Source: Pedobacter cryoconitis (GTDB lineage: Bacteria; Bacteroidota; Bacteroidia; Sphingobacteriales; Sphingobacteriaceae). Taken from it: a DNA stretch of 64,000 bases. The stretch spans positions 62,001-126,000 of the forward strand of contig NZ_JACHCE010000004.1 of the NCBI RefSeq assembly GCF_014200605.1, in the 5' to 3' direction. The position numbers and the translations under genes are program-made. Within the stretch, counting starts at the first letter, position 1. Each line of letters starts with the position of its first letter. The notes beneath the pieces are model-generated. The model made no database searches. It was given only the letters and a program-made list of their open reading frames with translations, and was not told the origin of the DNA. Shown piece after piece: positions 1 through 9,142 of this stretch.

Positions 1-1364
1 CCGCAAATAGTAAAATCCTGCAGTTTTGGGGTAAATCAGCAAATATCATTGGCCTGCCTTTAGCCCTTGCCCTGCCCGAACTTGAAGGACAGCCTTTTCT
101 GCAAATACTGGATGACGTCTATACGACAGGCACTCCCTACTCCAGTTATGAAATACCCGCCAGAATAGAATACAACGGTATATTTAAAATATGTTATTTT
201 GATTTCCTTTATCAGCCAATTCTAAATCAATCGGGCGAAACAGAAAGTATTCTTGTCGTGGCTACAGATCTGACTGAGCAGGTAGAGGCCAGAAAGATTA
301 TAGAAGAAAACTTTTTGCAGTTCAGACAACTGGCCGATTCGATTGCTCAGATGGTATGGGTAACTGACGAATCAGGTACACATGAATATCTTAACAAAAG
401 GTGGTACGATTTTACAGGTTCAAACTTTGATCATACAAAGAATGAGGGCTGGGATGATTTGGTGCATCCTGATGATGTTGCAAGAGCAGCAGAAAAATGG
501 ATTCATTCTTTAAATACAGGTGATCCGTTTGAGATAGAATACCGGTTAAAAAAACATACTGGTGAATATGTCTGGGTACTGGGCAGAGCTGCCCCATTTT
601 ACAATGCAGAAGGAAAAATTGCCAAATGGTTTGGGACATGTACTGATATTCATGACCAAAAATTATTACAGGAACAAAAAGATGACTTCATCAGTATTGC
701 AAGCCATGAGCTTAAAACCCCTATCACCACGTTAAAGGTCTCCTTACAGCTTATGCAGCGGATGATTGATAACCAATCTCCGCAAATGATGAGCAACCTG
801 ATCGAAAGGGCTAATAAAAGCATGGATAAAGTTGGTGTCTTAATTGAAGATTTGCTGAACACCAGTAAATATAATCACGGACAACTACATTTAAAGAAAA
901 CAGTATTTGAAATGGCTGATGTAATTGATGAATGTTGTTCCCATATAGATTACGAAGGAAAACATACAATTAAAATTACCGGAGATACAAATTTAAAGGT
1001 TTATGCAGATGCAGGAAGAATAAGCCAGATCGTTACCAATTTCATTAACAATGCCATAAAATATGCACCTAAATCTAAAGAGATAATTGTTCGTGTTTAT
1101 AAAGAAAATGATCAGGTTAAATTAACTGTTCAGGATAAAGGTCCGGGAATTGCATCAGAGAAAATACCACATATATTTGACCGCTATTACAGGGTTGATA
1201 GTTCGGGGAGTCAATATTCAGGTCTTGGCCTTGGACTGTACATCTGTTCAGAAATCATTAAAAAACATGGCGGTACTATCGGGGTAGACAGCAAACCCGG
1301 CGAAGGAAGCACTTTTTGGTTTACTTTACCATTTTTAGGCACAACAGCCGCAGTAAGCCCATAG
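1..1364 (+). CDS. PAS-domain sensor histidine kinase, 5'-truncated by window edge
   Basis: The reading frame is open from base 3, so the start lies outside the window; the internal GTG at 258 is not the real start. About 453 residues are visible. A PAS_4-type domain (visible residues 1-95) is followed by a PAS_3-type domain (about 105-220), a HisKA dimerisation helix with the SHELKTP H-box (phospho-acceptor His near visible residue 235) and an HATPase_c domain with N-box (NFINNAIKYAP), G1 (DKGPGIA) and G2 (GLGLGLY) motifs. No membrane segment or receiver domain is seen, so it looks like a soluble, orphan kinase. The first PAS resembles the N-terminal PAS of the kinases at 10210-12948 and 52057-53823, indicating paralogy. 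The signal and the partner regulator are unknown. Confidence 0.93.
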   Translation, partial: ANSKILQFWGKSANIIGLPLALALPELEGQPFLQILDDVYTTGTPYSSYEIPARIEYNGIFKICYFDFLYQPILNQSGETESILVVATDLTEQVEARKIIEENFLQFRQLADSIAQMVWVTDESGTHEYLNKRWYDFTGSNFDHTKNEGWDDLVHPDDVARAAEKWIHSLNTGDPFEIEYRLKKHTGEYVWVLGRAAPFYNAEGKIAKWFGTCTDIHDQKLLQEQKDDFISIASHELKTPITTLKVSLQLMQRMIDNQSPQMMSNLIERANKSMDKVGVLIEDLLNTSKYNHGQLHLKKTVFEMADVIDECCSHIDYEGKHTIKITGDTNLKVYADAGRISQIVTNFINNAIKYAPKSKEIIVRVYKENDQVKLTVQDKGPGIASEKIPHIFDRYYRVDSSGSQYSGLGLGLYICSEIIKKHGGTIGVDSKPGEGSTFWFTLPFLGTTAAVSP

Positions 1365-1384
1365 AAAATATTGGTTATCTATTG

Positions 1385-1434
1385 AAATTTCTGCTGTTAT
1401 CTTCTATTCAAATAAAAGATAACAGCAGAAATTT
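1385..1434. terminator. bidirectional terminator-like hairpin
   Basis: A perfect 19-bp inverted repeat (arms 1385-1403 and 1416-1434, 12-nt loop) lies between convergent genes. The arms end in AAATTT/AAATTT, giving a U-rich end in both directions. The right arm reaches the first base of the stop codon of the minus-strand gene at 1434. Confidence 0.8.
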
Positions 1435-1691
1435 TATACAGGTTTATTATTCAGATAGTCATCAATTTGCTCACCGATCCGGGCTAATAATTCTTTGACG
1501 ACCAGTCCTTCTCCACACCAATTTCTTGCTTGCTTTTGATTTTCTACCCACACAGTACCAATGGAGGTATGCTCATCAAAAATCTCATATTTAGGCTCAT
1601 CCATATCAGGAATTACAAGTAGTCGTTCATTATTCCCTTCTATTAAAACCTGAATCTCAAATGGTTCCCAGGGTTCTTCTATATTTCCCAT
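1434..1691 (-). CDS. small hypothetical protein (85 aa)
   Basis: A short acidic protein with no signal peptide or membrane segment that I do not recognise. It starts with ATG, has a normal codon pattern, and is flanked by a strong hairpin at its 3' end, which supports it being a real gene. It has a Trp-rich N-terminus (EEPWEPFEIQV) and a central WVENQKQARNWCGEG stretch. The layout resembles other small single-domain Bacteroidetes proteins that are not functionally described. It is transcribed toward the kinase at the window start and shares the hairpin with it. No function is proposed. Confidence 0.6.
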   Translation of the reverse strand: MGNIEEPWEPFEIQVLIEGNNERLLVIPDMDEPKYEIFDEHTSIGTVWVENQKQARNWCGEGLVVKELLARIGEQIDDYLNNKPV

Positions 1692-1787
1692 AAAATCTTA
1701 ACTTTTATATACAATCAATCCTTTCACCAATTATTTACAATGGTTGATTAACAGGCTTACTGATAGATTGTTTAAGAAATTATTAAA

Positions 1788-3314
1788 TTACGGTTTGTGG
1801 TATTGAAGATCCAATGGGATAGGGATAAAATTTATATGCTGCATCATACCTGGTGTCATATAACTCAGCTTTAATTTATAACCTTGTTTTTGATGATAAG
1901 ATTCTAAACGAAGCGGATAAAATCCTTTCGTCAAAGGTACGATATAGCTGGAAAACTGGTTATTAGGTGCAGTCATCTTCATTAATAGTTTATTACCGAG
2001 GTATAATTTCGCTTCTTCACCATCCTCTAAGATAAATACATAATACCCTTCTTCTTTAGTTTCCAGAAAGCCTTCAACAATCACTGCATGGTTATTCTTT
2101 TCTGGTATTTTATCCAGGTTAAAAGCTGCATCAGTCAACCCTGTTTTAACCGGATTTTTTAAGCTTTTAAAAGCTGGCCATTTATCCCAATTACCTTCGT
2201 AATAAGCATAGTTAAAACCACCCGGTTTCATGTTTTTCTTATTTGAAACGGGCTTTAAAGTTTCCCCATCCACAAAATCACCAGTTGCTATGTGGTCATA
2301 TCGGCTCCGGCTGATTATATTTTTTGCAGTAAACCTGCCTGCAGCTGTTAAGGAGACTTCCTTTTGCATTTTATGGGATGAAACAGCAGGCACCGTTCCG
2401 TCAACGGTATAATATACTGTCGCCGTATCGTTAAAATACCAAATTTTAATGGGTTTATTTTTCACTATAATACCGTTCATCGGAAGAAAGTCTGCCTTGT
2501 TGTTAAAGCCACGGTAAGAAAACTTTAAACCGTCATATATACTTTTCAGTCTTACTGAACCATGTGTTTCATCAGGATAAACCATGCTTTTCCAGGTTAA
2601 CCCTGCAGGGGCAAGTTTTTGAAGAATAGTGCTCATGGTATCAATTTTCATAGAACGGCCTCCCTCTCCGTCTCTGCCTCCCATAAAAAAAGTAACATTT
2701 GAACCAGCTAAAGCTGGTAATTTATCAGATGCAATTTTTTGTATATAACAATTATCCCACCACAGGCTGGGATCAGCAGCGATATACGATTTAAAAGTTT
2801 GAGGTTCATTGAATAGCGCATAAGTCACAAACAAACCGCCAAATGAATGTCCCCATAAAGTATTTTCACCATTGGAAGGATATTTTTTATTGATATAAGG
2901 AATCAACTCGCTTTTAATAAAAAGAAGAAACTTATCTGCTCCGCCCGAGGTTTCCCAATCTTTCACTTTTGTTGGTGTAAGGTCCCTGTTCCGGTCAGTA
3001 TTTAAAATGCTGACAATGATTGTTGGCGGCATATAAGACTCACTCTCCAAAAAATGCTGTATCTCATTGATAAGACCCGTATTCGGGTTACCGCCGTCCA
3101 GCACATAAAGCACATCATATTTACTGGTGCTGCCTGCTTTATAAGCTTTGGGAAGAAATACCTCAAAAAGCCGTTTTTCTTTTAATACACCCGAACCCAG
3201 AGAGTCTATTTTACCATAGTCAATTTTCCTGACCACTGTGTCCTGCGCCCTGACCGTATTCACAATACTGCCAGTCAATATAGACAGCATTAAAAAGATT
3301 AAAGTTTTTTTCAT
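1788..3314 (-). CDS. secreted esterase (enterochelin-esterase/esterase D type) with chitobiase-like and PA14-like C-terminal domains
   Basis: The 508-residue protein has a signal peptide (residues 1-23, ending VRAQ). Residues 45-270 are an alpha/beta hydrolase of the IroE/esterase D family: nucleophile Ser157 in GHSFGG, likely His251 in DETHGS, and YVLDGG early in the domain. Residues about 285-345 (TVYYTVDGTVP) resemble the chitobiase C-terminal-like domain CHB_HEX_C_1, and residues about 365-490 (GYYVFILEDGEEAKLYLGNK, YPLRLESY) resemble a PA14 carbohydrate-binding module. The family hydrolyses esters such as ferric-siderophore trilactones or carbohydrate esters. The appended modules favour a sugar-linked ester, but this is inference. 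It lies 41 bp downstream of the kinase at 3356 on the same strand and could be cotranscribed. Confidence 0.82.
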   Translation of the reverse strand: MKKTLIFLMLSILTGSIVNTVRAQDTVVRKIDYGKIDSLGSGVLKEKRLFEVFLPKAYKAGSTSKYDVLYVLDGGNPNTGLINEIQHFLESESYMPPTIIVSILNTDRNRDLTPTKVKDWETSGGADKFLLFIKSELIPYINKKYPSNGENTLWGHSFGGLFVTYALFNEPQTFKSYIAADPSLWWDNCYIQKIASDKLPALAGSNVTFFMGGRDGEGGRSMKIDTMSTILQKLAPAGLTWKSMVYPDETHGSVRLKSIYDGLKFSYRGFNNKADFLPMNGIIVKNKPIKIWYFNDTATVYYTVDGTVPAVSSHKMQKEVSLTAAGRFTAKNIISRSRYDHIATGDFVDGETLKPVSNKKNMKPGGFNYAYYEGNWDKWPAFKSLKNPVKTGLTDAAFNLDKIPEKNNHAVIVEGFLETKEEGYYVFILEDGEEAKLYLGNKLLMKMTAPNNQFSSYIVPLTKGFYPLRLESYHQKQGYKLKLSYMTPGMMQHINFIPIPLDLQYHKP

Positions 3315-3341
3315 GATATTTCTCCTGACTGATAGACAAGA

Positions 3342-3357
3342 AACATTATATAATGTT
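3342..3357. repeat. perfect 16-bp palindrome between kinase and esterase genes
   Basis: AACATTATATAATGTT is fully self-complementary and sits 28-43 bp upstream of the esterase start, overlapping the stop codon of the kinase at 3356. Flanking GACA/TGTC bases extend it with a bulge. There is no clear T-run, so it could be an operator or a weak terminator; the sequence does not decide. Confidence 0.45.
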
Positions 3358-5239
3358 ACTGTCTCGTTACAGTTTCTAAATAAAATGAAAATACAGAGCC
3401 TGCGTTTTCTTCACTTTCAACCTTAATTTCACTGCCATGATGACTTAAAATCTCTGAAACAAGGTATAATCCTATCCCAAAACCAGGTACTGTTTTTATC
3501 CCGCTGTTATTGACTCTGTAAAAACGCTCAAACAATCTTTTCTGATCGGCAGGACTTATTCCAATTCCCTCATCACTGACATATATTTTGATTTTTCCAT
3601 CAAGCTGCTCACAGCCCAATGTAATTAAACCACCTGCAGGCGAATACTTAATTGCATTACTGATCAGGTTCATCAGTACCTGTCCGATTTTATCTTTGTC
3701 CGCATACAACACAACTCCTTCACAGCCAAATGATTTTATAGTATGTTGTGAGGTTAAGAATTTAGCATCCTCCGCAATTCCGACAATCAGGTGGTGCAGT
3801 TCAAACAGCTCTCTCTGAATCTGTATTTTTCCTTCTTCCATCCTGGCCAGGCTCAGAAAATCATGAATCATAGCAACCATTTTTTTGGTTTGAGCTTCAG
3901 CTCTGATCAATGCTTTGATACCGAAATCATCTTCTGCCTTTTTTGCACGCATAGTCAATAACTGCAGATAACCTGTCAATGCAGTTAAAGGTGTTTTCAA
4001 TTCGTGACTGACCATGGCTACAAAATCATTCTTCCGCTGCTCTTCCTGCTTCTTCTCCGTAATATCCCTGGCTATTTTTGATAAACCGATAATTTTACCT
4101 TCTGCATCTTTAATAGGTGATATAGTTAAAGATACATCGATCAAGTTACCGTTTTTGGTAACTCTTTTAGTTTCAAAATGATCTACCCTTTCCCCTTTAC
4201 TTAAACGGGAAAGAATCTGAATCTCTTCTTCTACTCTGTCGGGCGGTATTAATTTGAGTATGGGATGACCTATAATTTCCTCTGCACTATAGCCAAAAGT
4301 CCGCTCTGCCGAATCATTCCAGCTGGTAATAATCCCATTCAGGGTTTTACTGATTACCGCATCATTACTGGAACCAATAATAGCTGCTAATTTTGCACTT
4401 CTCTCTTCGGAATATTTAACGTCTGTAATATCTAAAATAGTCCCAATCAGCAAGCTGGCATAACGGTCGGTTTTAAAACTCAGTTTCCATTGTGCTTTAA
4501 TCCAGCGCAATCCATTGTCATTAAACCGGTGAATCCTGTAAATAACATAATTTTGTCCATCACTACCATGCTCACCAGCTCCACGCAAGGCCTCAAGAAC
4601 AAGGGATCTGTCTTCTGGATGAATCAGCTCAATGAAAGTATCAAAAGTTATTTTTTCTTCGGCCGGATAACCGAAAACATGTCTGGATTCTTCTGACCAA
4701 TACAGATCATTTGTTTTGGGGTTCCACTCCCATATCCCCAGATTAGTGGACTCTATGGCTATTTTTAACTTAGTTTCACTTTGCTCCAGATCATATATCA
4801 GATCTGCCTTTTTTTCCTGCTCCTGGATCAGTAGCGTGATGTCCCGGGTAAAACAACGCGTATGGATAAATTCTCCATCCTTCCACAGTACACTCGAGTT
4901 GATGAGCACATGTTTAATCGTTCCATCTTTACACAGCAGTCTGGCCGGATAATTTAAAAGGGTCTGGTTATTTTTAAGACGATATAGAATATCTGTGATA
5001 ACTTCTTGATCTGCATGAAAATTACTGATAGGAAATCCAATATATTCTTCTCTTTTGTAACCAAGAGAAACAAACTCGGCCTGATTAGCCCATATAATAA
5101 TTCCTTCAGCATTAACCCAGTGAAGTGGCAATGAAGCATTTTCAACAAAGTCATTCAGCTCCGCTAAACGCAGCTTGAGTTCTTTGTTTTCCTGTTCATA
5201 CTGCTCAATTCTTAGCTCAAGTTCTCTCAAATTTTCCAT
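3356..5239 (-). CDS. multi-PAS sensor histidine kinase
   Basis: The protein has 627 residues. A short N-terminal coiled coil (ELELRIEQYEQENKELKLRLAEL) is followed by three PAS domains at about 25-135, 155-275 (PAS_3-like, IRWIKAQWKL type) and 285-395. A HisKA helix with MVSHELKTPLTAL comes next (about 405-465), then HATPase_c (about 510-620; NLISNAIKYSP, DEGIGIS, GFGIGLYL). There is no transmembrane helix, so cytoplasmic sensing is likely. The frame starts at ATG 5239. Upstream at 5256-5263 (minus strand) is TAGTTTTG, matching the Bacteroidetes -7 box TAnnTTTG, without an obvious -33 box. No response regulator is adjacent. Confidence 0.93.
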   Translation of the reverse strand: MENLRELELRIEQYEQENKELKLRLAELNDFVENASLPLHWVNAEGIIIWANQAEFVSLGYKREEYIGFPISNFHADQEVITDILYRLKNNQTLLNYPARLLCKDGTIKHVLINSSVLWKDGEFIHTRCFTRDITLLIQEQEKKADLIYDLEQSETKLKIAIESTNLGIWEWNPKTNDLYWSEESRHVFGYPAEEKITFDTFIELIHPEDRSLVLEALRGAGEHGSDGQNYVIYRIHRFNDNGLRWIKAQWKLSFKTDRYASLLIGTILDITDVKYSEERSAKLAAIIGSSNDAVISKTLNGIITSWNDSAERTFGYSAEEIIGHPILKLIPPDRVEEEIQILSRLSKGERVDHFETKRVTKNGNLIDVSLTISPIKDAEGKIIGLSKIARDITEKKQEEQRKNDFVAMVSHELKTPLTALTGYLQLLTMRAKKAEDDFGIKALIRAEAQTKKMVAMIHDFLSLARMEEGKIQIQRELFELHHLIVGIAEDAKFLTSQHTIKSFGCEGVVLYADKDKIGQVLMNLISNAIKYSPAGGLITLGCEQLDGKIKIYVSDEGIGISPADQKRLFERFYRVNNSGIKTVPGFGIGLYLVSEILSHHGSEIKVESEENAGSVFSFYLETVTRQ

Positions 5240-5475
5240 ATATAAATCCGTAGAACAAAACTAATTATTGTTCCAGTATTTTTATGTGAAAGATAAACAA
5301 AATTAATATTGATTTAAACCATTAGAAAAAACAATGAAAACATTTGCCTGTCCCTGCCCTCCTGTTCTTTTGAAGATTCGTGATCTGTGCTAATAATTCA
5401 ATGTTTTGTATAAATCCGGCTCAGCCTGTCGCCATAAATTTGTCTTGTAATAATTAACAATTTAAAAATTAAGCA

Positions 5476-6291
5476 ATGTCAAGAATAATTTTAATCACCG
5501 GTGCCTCACGTGGCTTCGGTAAACTATGGGCTAAAGCCCTTTTAAAACGTGGCGATAAAGTTGCTGCAACCGCAAGAAACACAGAAGATCTGAAAGACCT
5601 GGTTTCGGAATTCGGAGATTCAGTTTATCCCTTACAATTGAATGTTGATGATAGAGAAGCTTGTTTCGGAGTTGTACAAAAAGTAAATGCACATTTCGGA
5701 CGTATTGATGTCTTGGTTAACAATGCAGGTTTTGGTTTATTCGGAGCGATTGAAGAAACTTCAGAACAACAGGCACGTGCACAAATGGAAACTAATTTTT
5801 TTGGTTTACTTTGGCTTACCCAGGCTGTTATCCCAGTGATGAGAGCACAAAAAAGCGGACATATTATCCAGGTTTCCAGTTTCCTTGGTCTGGTTACCCT
5901 ACCAGTTTTAGGCCTTTATAATGCGTCTAAATATGCAGTTAATGGTTTGAGTGAAACATTAGCAACAGAAGTTAAAAGCTTTGGTATCAATGTAAGTTTA
6001 ATTGAACCTAATGGTTTTGCAACAGACTGGTCTGGTGCATCAGCTATCCAAACAGAGGCTAATGAAGTTTATAATCCGCTAAAAAAAGCCTTTAAAGAAG
6101 GTGCAACTCCTGATAGCTGGGGTAAACCGGAAGCGACAGTACCAGCTTTCCTGAAATTAATTGATAGTGAGAATCCTCCTTTACACTTTTTGCTTGGTAA
6201 AATGGCTTATCCAGCACTTAAACAGGTCTATAACCAACGTCTTGCTGAGTTTGAGCAGTGGAAAGATGTTGCCACTGAAGCGCATGGATAA
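5476..6291 (+). CDS. short-chain dehydrogenase/reductase (SDR)
   Basis: A classical SDR of 271 residues: the cofactor motif TGASRGFG at residues 8-15 with an Arg-rich context (ATARN) favouring NADP(H), NNAG at 82-85, a catalytic Ser near 134, and YxxxK with Tyr148 and Lys152. The C-terminal region (EPNGFATDW, then a helical tail) resembles SDRs used in detoxifying or reducing small carbonyl compounds; the substrate is unknown. A TAAATTTG -7-type box lies at 5435-5442. A terminator-like hairpin follows at 6347-6381, and an AraC regulator is next on the same strand. The second SDR/AraC pair in this window is at 56908-58641. Confidence 0.92.
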   Translation: MSRIILITGASRGFGKLWAKALLKRGDKVAATARNTEDLKDLVSEFGDSVYPLQLNVDDREACFGVVQKVNAHFGRIDVLVNNAGFGLFGAIEETSEQQARAQMETNFFGLLWLTQAVIPVMRAQKSGHIIQVSSFLGLVTLPVLGLYNASKYAVNGLSETLATEVKSFGINVSLIEPNGFATDWSGASAIQTEANEVYNPLKKAFKEGATPDSWGKPEATVPAFLKLIDSENPPLHFLLGKMAYPALKQVYNQRLAEFEQWKDVATEAHG

Positions 6292-6346
6292 ATTAGCAAT
6301 GAAATAACAGGCTAATTAGTAAGCAATTAATCTTAAGACATTCAAG

Positions 6347-6381
6347 GTACAATCTGCATAACTATTTTTTGTAGATTGTAC
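6347..6381 (+). terminator. intrinsic terminator after the SDR gene
   Basis: Inverted repeat GTACAATCT (6347-6355) and AGATTGTAC (6373-6381), extendable by two pairs past one mismatch, followed by TTTGTTTT. Its T-tract contains the TTG codon at 6383, which argues against that codon being the start of the next gene. Confidence 0.65.
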
Positions 6382-6412
6382 TTTGTTTTCCCCGGCTAAA
6401 ACCAATAATCTG

Positions 6413-7303
6413 ATGAAACATTATAAAAGCCTTATTGAACTGCATAAAGAAAATGGATTGCCACCCCCTGAGCATCCACTGTTCAGCATTTACAAATGTG
6501 ATCATATTTGTACACTCGGCAACCGGGAATTTACCAGTGATTTTTATTTAGTTGGTTTGAAAAACGTCCTGGATGGTGTAATCAAATATGGCCGTACTCA
6601 ATATGACCATCAAAGTGGTTCTATGTTATTTTTTAAACCGCATCAGATTATCGAGATGAGAGATCTTGAACTGGAAGAAGATGGTTTCCTGATCTTTATC
6701 CATGAAGATTTCTTAAATGGCCATTTACTCCATAATGAGATCAAAAAATATCATTACTTCGATTACGAAACCAATGAAGCCCTGCACCTTTCACCTACAG
6801 AAGAAAAGGTAATCTGGGAATTGTATCACAAGATTGCAAATGAATATTACAATAACCAGGATGAATATAGCCGGGATATCATTCTCGCCAATGTAGATAC
6901 CCTGCTTAAATATTCACAACGGTTTTATAAAAGACAGTTTATTAACCGGACTGATATTTCAGCAAGAACAGTAACCAAATTTAATGAGGAGTTAGATAGC
7001 TATGTACGCAGTGGCTTATTAGATACTAAAGGGCTGCCTTCTGTTAATTTTATAGCAGAAAGGCTAAATATGTCTCCGGGTTATCTGAGTAATCTGTTAA
7101 AGCTGGAGAGTGGAAAAACTGCCCTGGAACATATTCATATGTACCTGATTTCGGAGGCGAAAAACCGATTGATTGCCCAGCAGCATAATGTGTCTGAAAT
7201 TGCTTATGCACTTGGATTTGAGAACTTATCTTATTTCTCCAGATTGTTCAAAAAAGAAGTTGGTCTTAGCCCGAATGCATTTAAAAAACAAATGCCTAAT
7301 TAG
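6413..7303 (+). CDS. AraC-family transcriptional regulator
   Basis: The frame can be opened at TTG 6383, but that codon lies in the T-tract of the preceding hairpin, so ATG 6413 (MKHYKSLIEL, 296 residues) is preferred. The N-terminal part is a cupin-like sensing domain (residues 20-150). The last about 100 residues hold two helix-turn-helix motifs: NFIAERLNMSPGYLSNLLK and VSEIAYALGFENLSYFSRLFKKEVGLSPNAFK, the AraC signature. The family usually activates nearby genes. The SDR immediately upstream is the natural candidate target, by analogy with many SDR/AraC pairs in Bacteroidetes. Confidence 0.9.
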   Translation: MKHYKSLIELHKENGLPPPEHPLFSIYKCDHICTLGNREFTSDFYLVGLKNVLDGVIKYGRTQYDHQSGSMLFFKPHQIIEMRDLELEEDGFLIFIHEDFLNGHLLHNEIKKYHYFDYETNEALHLSPTEEKVIWELYHKIANEYYNNQDEYSRDIILANVDTLLKYSQRFYKRQFINRTDISARTVTKFNEELDSYVRSGLLDTKGLPSVNFIAERLNMSPGYLSNLLKLESGKTALEHIHMYLISEAKNRLIAQQHNVSEIAYALGFENLSYFSRLFKKEVGLSPNAFKKQMPN

Positions 7304-7344
7304 TTAAATCAGGCAAGTATCAGTTAATCCGGGCTTTTTAAAGG

Positions 7345-7378
7345 AAAAGCCTCCCAGCTTTTATTCCAGGAGGCTTTT
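7345..7378. terminator. bidirectional terminator between convergent genes
   Basis: The arms AAAAGCCTCC (7345-7354) and GGAGGCTTTT (7369-7378) are perfectly complementary with a 14-nt loop; both strands end the stem with a T-run. It separates the AraC gene from the lipoprotein operon ending at 7382. Confidence 0.85.
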
Positions 7379-7381
7379 AAG

Positions 7382-8128
7382 TTATTTTCTAACTTTAACG
7401 TTTATAGTTTTCTCATAATAAACGATATGATTTTTATACTTCAGTTTGATCTTTTTGTAAGCTCCTGCCTCAATTTTGTTAACAGAGACAAAGAAAGTTC
7501 CTTTCTGACCGTCCAGCCAGCTTAAATAAGTTTTTAGCTGAGCCGCCGGAACGTCTTCCTTATTGATCATTTTCAGAGGAATATCAGTATTATTTGCATC
7601 AACCAGAAAAAGCTCTATATTTTTATTATTTGCGGCAATACCTTCGTTGATCCCTACATTTTCTATATCAATCAGATTATATTCATAAAATTCGGATGCC
7701 GGATAAATGAACAGGTTATTTGCCGAAAAACCTACCGATTTGATAAAAGGTTCAGGATCATAAGGTGAAATTTTAAGTTTGTAAACTTTAACACTTCCAT
7801 CATGACCTGTTACACTGAAAGATGTTTGCTCATTAAATGGCACCTTGGTGCCCGAAGCTGGTTTTACGGTACTTCCTTCCGAAATTTTAATGACCGGGGC
7901 AATACTATCTGGCATTTTTTGCTCAGGCGGCCAGTAGAAATAGATCTCATTATTTGCTGTGATCGCTCCTTTAATCGGCTCTCCGCTGGCATCAATAGTT
8001 TGAAAACTCAGGATCTCAGTTTTATAGATTTTATTTTCTTCTTTCTTGCAGGACGAGAAAATGGACAAGAGTATAGCTAGGCTGCATACTATTTGTGCAA
8101 TTCTGAATGGACTATATATAAATTTCAT
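7382..8128 (-). CDS. lipoprotein with DUF5018-like domain, third gene of HmuY-family operon
   Basis: The 248-residue protein has a lipoprotein signal (hydrophobic stretch then FSSC, lipidated Cys27). Residues about 35-125 (TEILSFQTIDASGEPIKGAI ... FSVTGHDGSVKVYKLKI) match the pattern of the DUF5018/SusE-like surface lipoprotein domain, in which a beta-sandwich strand ends in 'V.vY.l.i'. The rest is beta-rich with no recognised motif. It is the last gene of a three-lipoprotein operon (9895 to 7382) with gaps of 16 and 38 bp. It is probably exposed on the outer membrane, possibly binding a ligand with its neighbours; the ligand is not known. Confidence 0.72.
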   Translation of the reverse strand: MKFIYSPFRIAQIVCSLAILLSIFSSCKKEENKIYKTEILSFQTIDASGEPIKGAITANNEIYFYWPPEQKMPDSIAPVIKISEGSTVKPASGTKVPFNEQTSFSVTGHDGSVKVYKLKISPYDPEPFIKSVGFSANNLFIYPASEFYEYNLIDIENVGINEGIAANNKNIELFLVDANNTDIPLKMINKEDVPAAQLKTYLSWLDGQKGTFFVSVNKIEAGAYKKIKLKYKNHIVYYEKTINVKVRK

Positions 8129-8166
8129 GTTTTATTAATGGTTTAAGGACAATGTCTGGCTATAAT

Positions 8167-9126
8167 TTAGTTTTTTACTTTCTCTCTGACTGTGACATAA
8201 GAGAAACCTGTTTTAGGCGGGAAGCCTTCAAATAATGCAGTTGGGATATAATCTCCCGGAGGCACATTTTCAGGAACCCGGATTACAGCTTCGCTTAAGG
8301 TGTAAGAAACAATAGGTAATAATGTTTTCACCCCATTGACCATAATACTGAACTCTTTGAAGTTTTTGAATACAGAGTTATAAGAACGCTCAATAATGAA
8401 AGTCTCCCCCTGATTTACAATTTTATTCCCTAATAACCAGCCCGGTCTTCCAAAAACAAGTTCTATTGGCTTTTTCATTTCTATTGTCAGTTTCAAGAAT
8501 TTAACTCTGACTTTATAAACACCTGGCTGCATATCAAGCGGCATCTGTCTGTCTATAGAATAGAAGATTTTTCCGTCAGCTTTAATAACTGAACTCACAT
8601 ATTCACCGCCTTTTGACAGGATAGTTTCTTTGCCGTCAGCAGCAATCAGGGTCATCTTTACTTCATCAAAGAGGGTTCTTTCAAAGTTCCCTGTAATTGT
8701 GATGGAGCTGCCGATATTGATTTTTGTAATATCATCTTTGGATAGTTCATCCACAACCAGCGGAGTTTTTTGCTGTACAATAATCACAAGCTTATAAGTG
8801 GCTGTACTATTGTCACTTCCTTTGACCACATAAGTAGTTCCTTCACTTTGTATATCTATTCTTTGTGGGGCATCTTTGATGGTTGCACCCGGTGAAAGTG
8901 TGATTTTAGGCTCAATAAATGTCAGGCCATACTGTAAAGGGATATAAACTGTAACAGTTTTTTCAAGATCATCCACTACTCCGTGAATATCATTTTCAGG
9001 TAAAGAGATCGTATAGGTCAGAATTTTACTGTTAGGTTCTGGTGTGGGGTCATTCTTTTTAGTACAGGCCGTTGTCAATAGGATAAATACAGCGCAGCAT
9101 GCAGCGATCAGATAATTTGGTTTCAT
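8167..9126 (-). CDS. lipoprotein with DUF5018-like and IPT/TIG-like domains
   Basis: The 319-residue protein carries a lipobox (LLTTAC, Cys21) followed by a Pro/Asn-rich linker. Residues about 35-120 (SKILTYTISLPENDIHGVVDD ... YVVKGSDNSTATYKLVI) show the same VxGSDxxxxxYxL pattern as the neighbouring lipoprotein at 7382, suggesting a shared DUF5018-like fold. Residues about 130-220 (SSITITGNFERTLFDEVKMTLI) and 228-315 (GETFIIERSYN ... AVIRVPENVPPGDYIPTALFEG) look like two immunoglobulin-like IPT/TIG domains, as found in surface glycan- or ligand-binding lipoproteins. It is the second gene of the HmuY-family operon. Location on the outer membrane is likely; the function is not established. Confidence 0.72.
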   Translation of the reverse strand: MKPNYLIAACCAVFILLTTACTKKNDPTPEPNSKILTYTISLPENDIHGVVDDLEKTVTVYIPLQYGLTFIEPKITLSPGATIKDAPQRIDIQSEGTTYVVKGSDNSTATYKLVIIVQQKTPLVVDELSKDDITKINIGSSITITGNFERTLFDEVKMTLIAADGKETILSKGGEYVSSVIKADGKIFYSIDRQMPLDMQPGVYKVRVKFLKLTIEMKKPIELVFGRPGWLLGNKIVNQGETFIIERSYNSVFKNFKEFSIMVNGVKTLLPIVSYTLSEAVIRVPENVPPGDYIPTALFEGFPPKTGFSYVTVREKVKN

Positions 9127-9142
9127 TTTTTTAATTGTAATA

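Noticed and set aside
412..639. Minus-strand open frame inside the first kinase
   Set aside because: It is out of frame with a well-supported PAS kinase on the plus strand and has no features of a protein; treated as a shadow.
5405..5442. Full -33/-7 promoter for the SDR gene
   Set aside because: The -7 box TAAATTTG is good, but the nearest TTTG is 26 nt upstream, too far for a normal -33 element, so only the -7 box is mentioned.
6383..6412. TTG start of the AraC gene at 6383
   Set aside because: It lies in the T-tract of the preceding terminator hairpin; the ATG at 6413 fits better.
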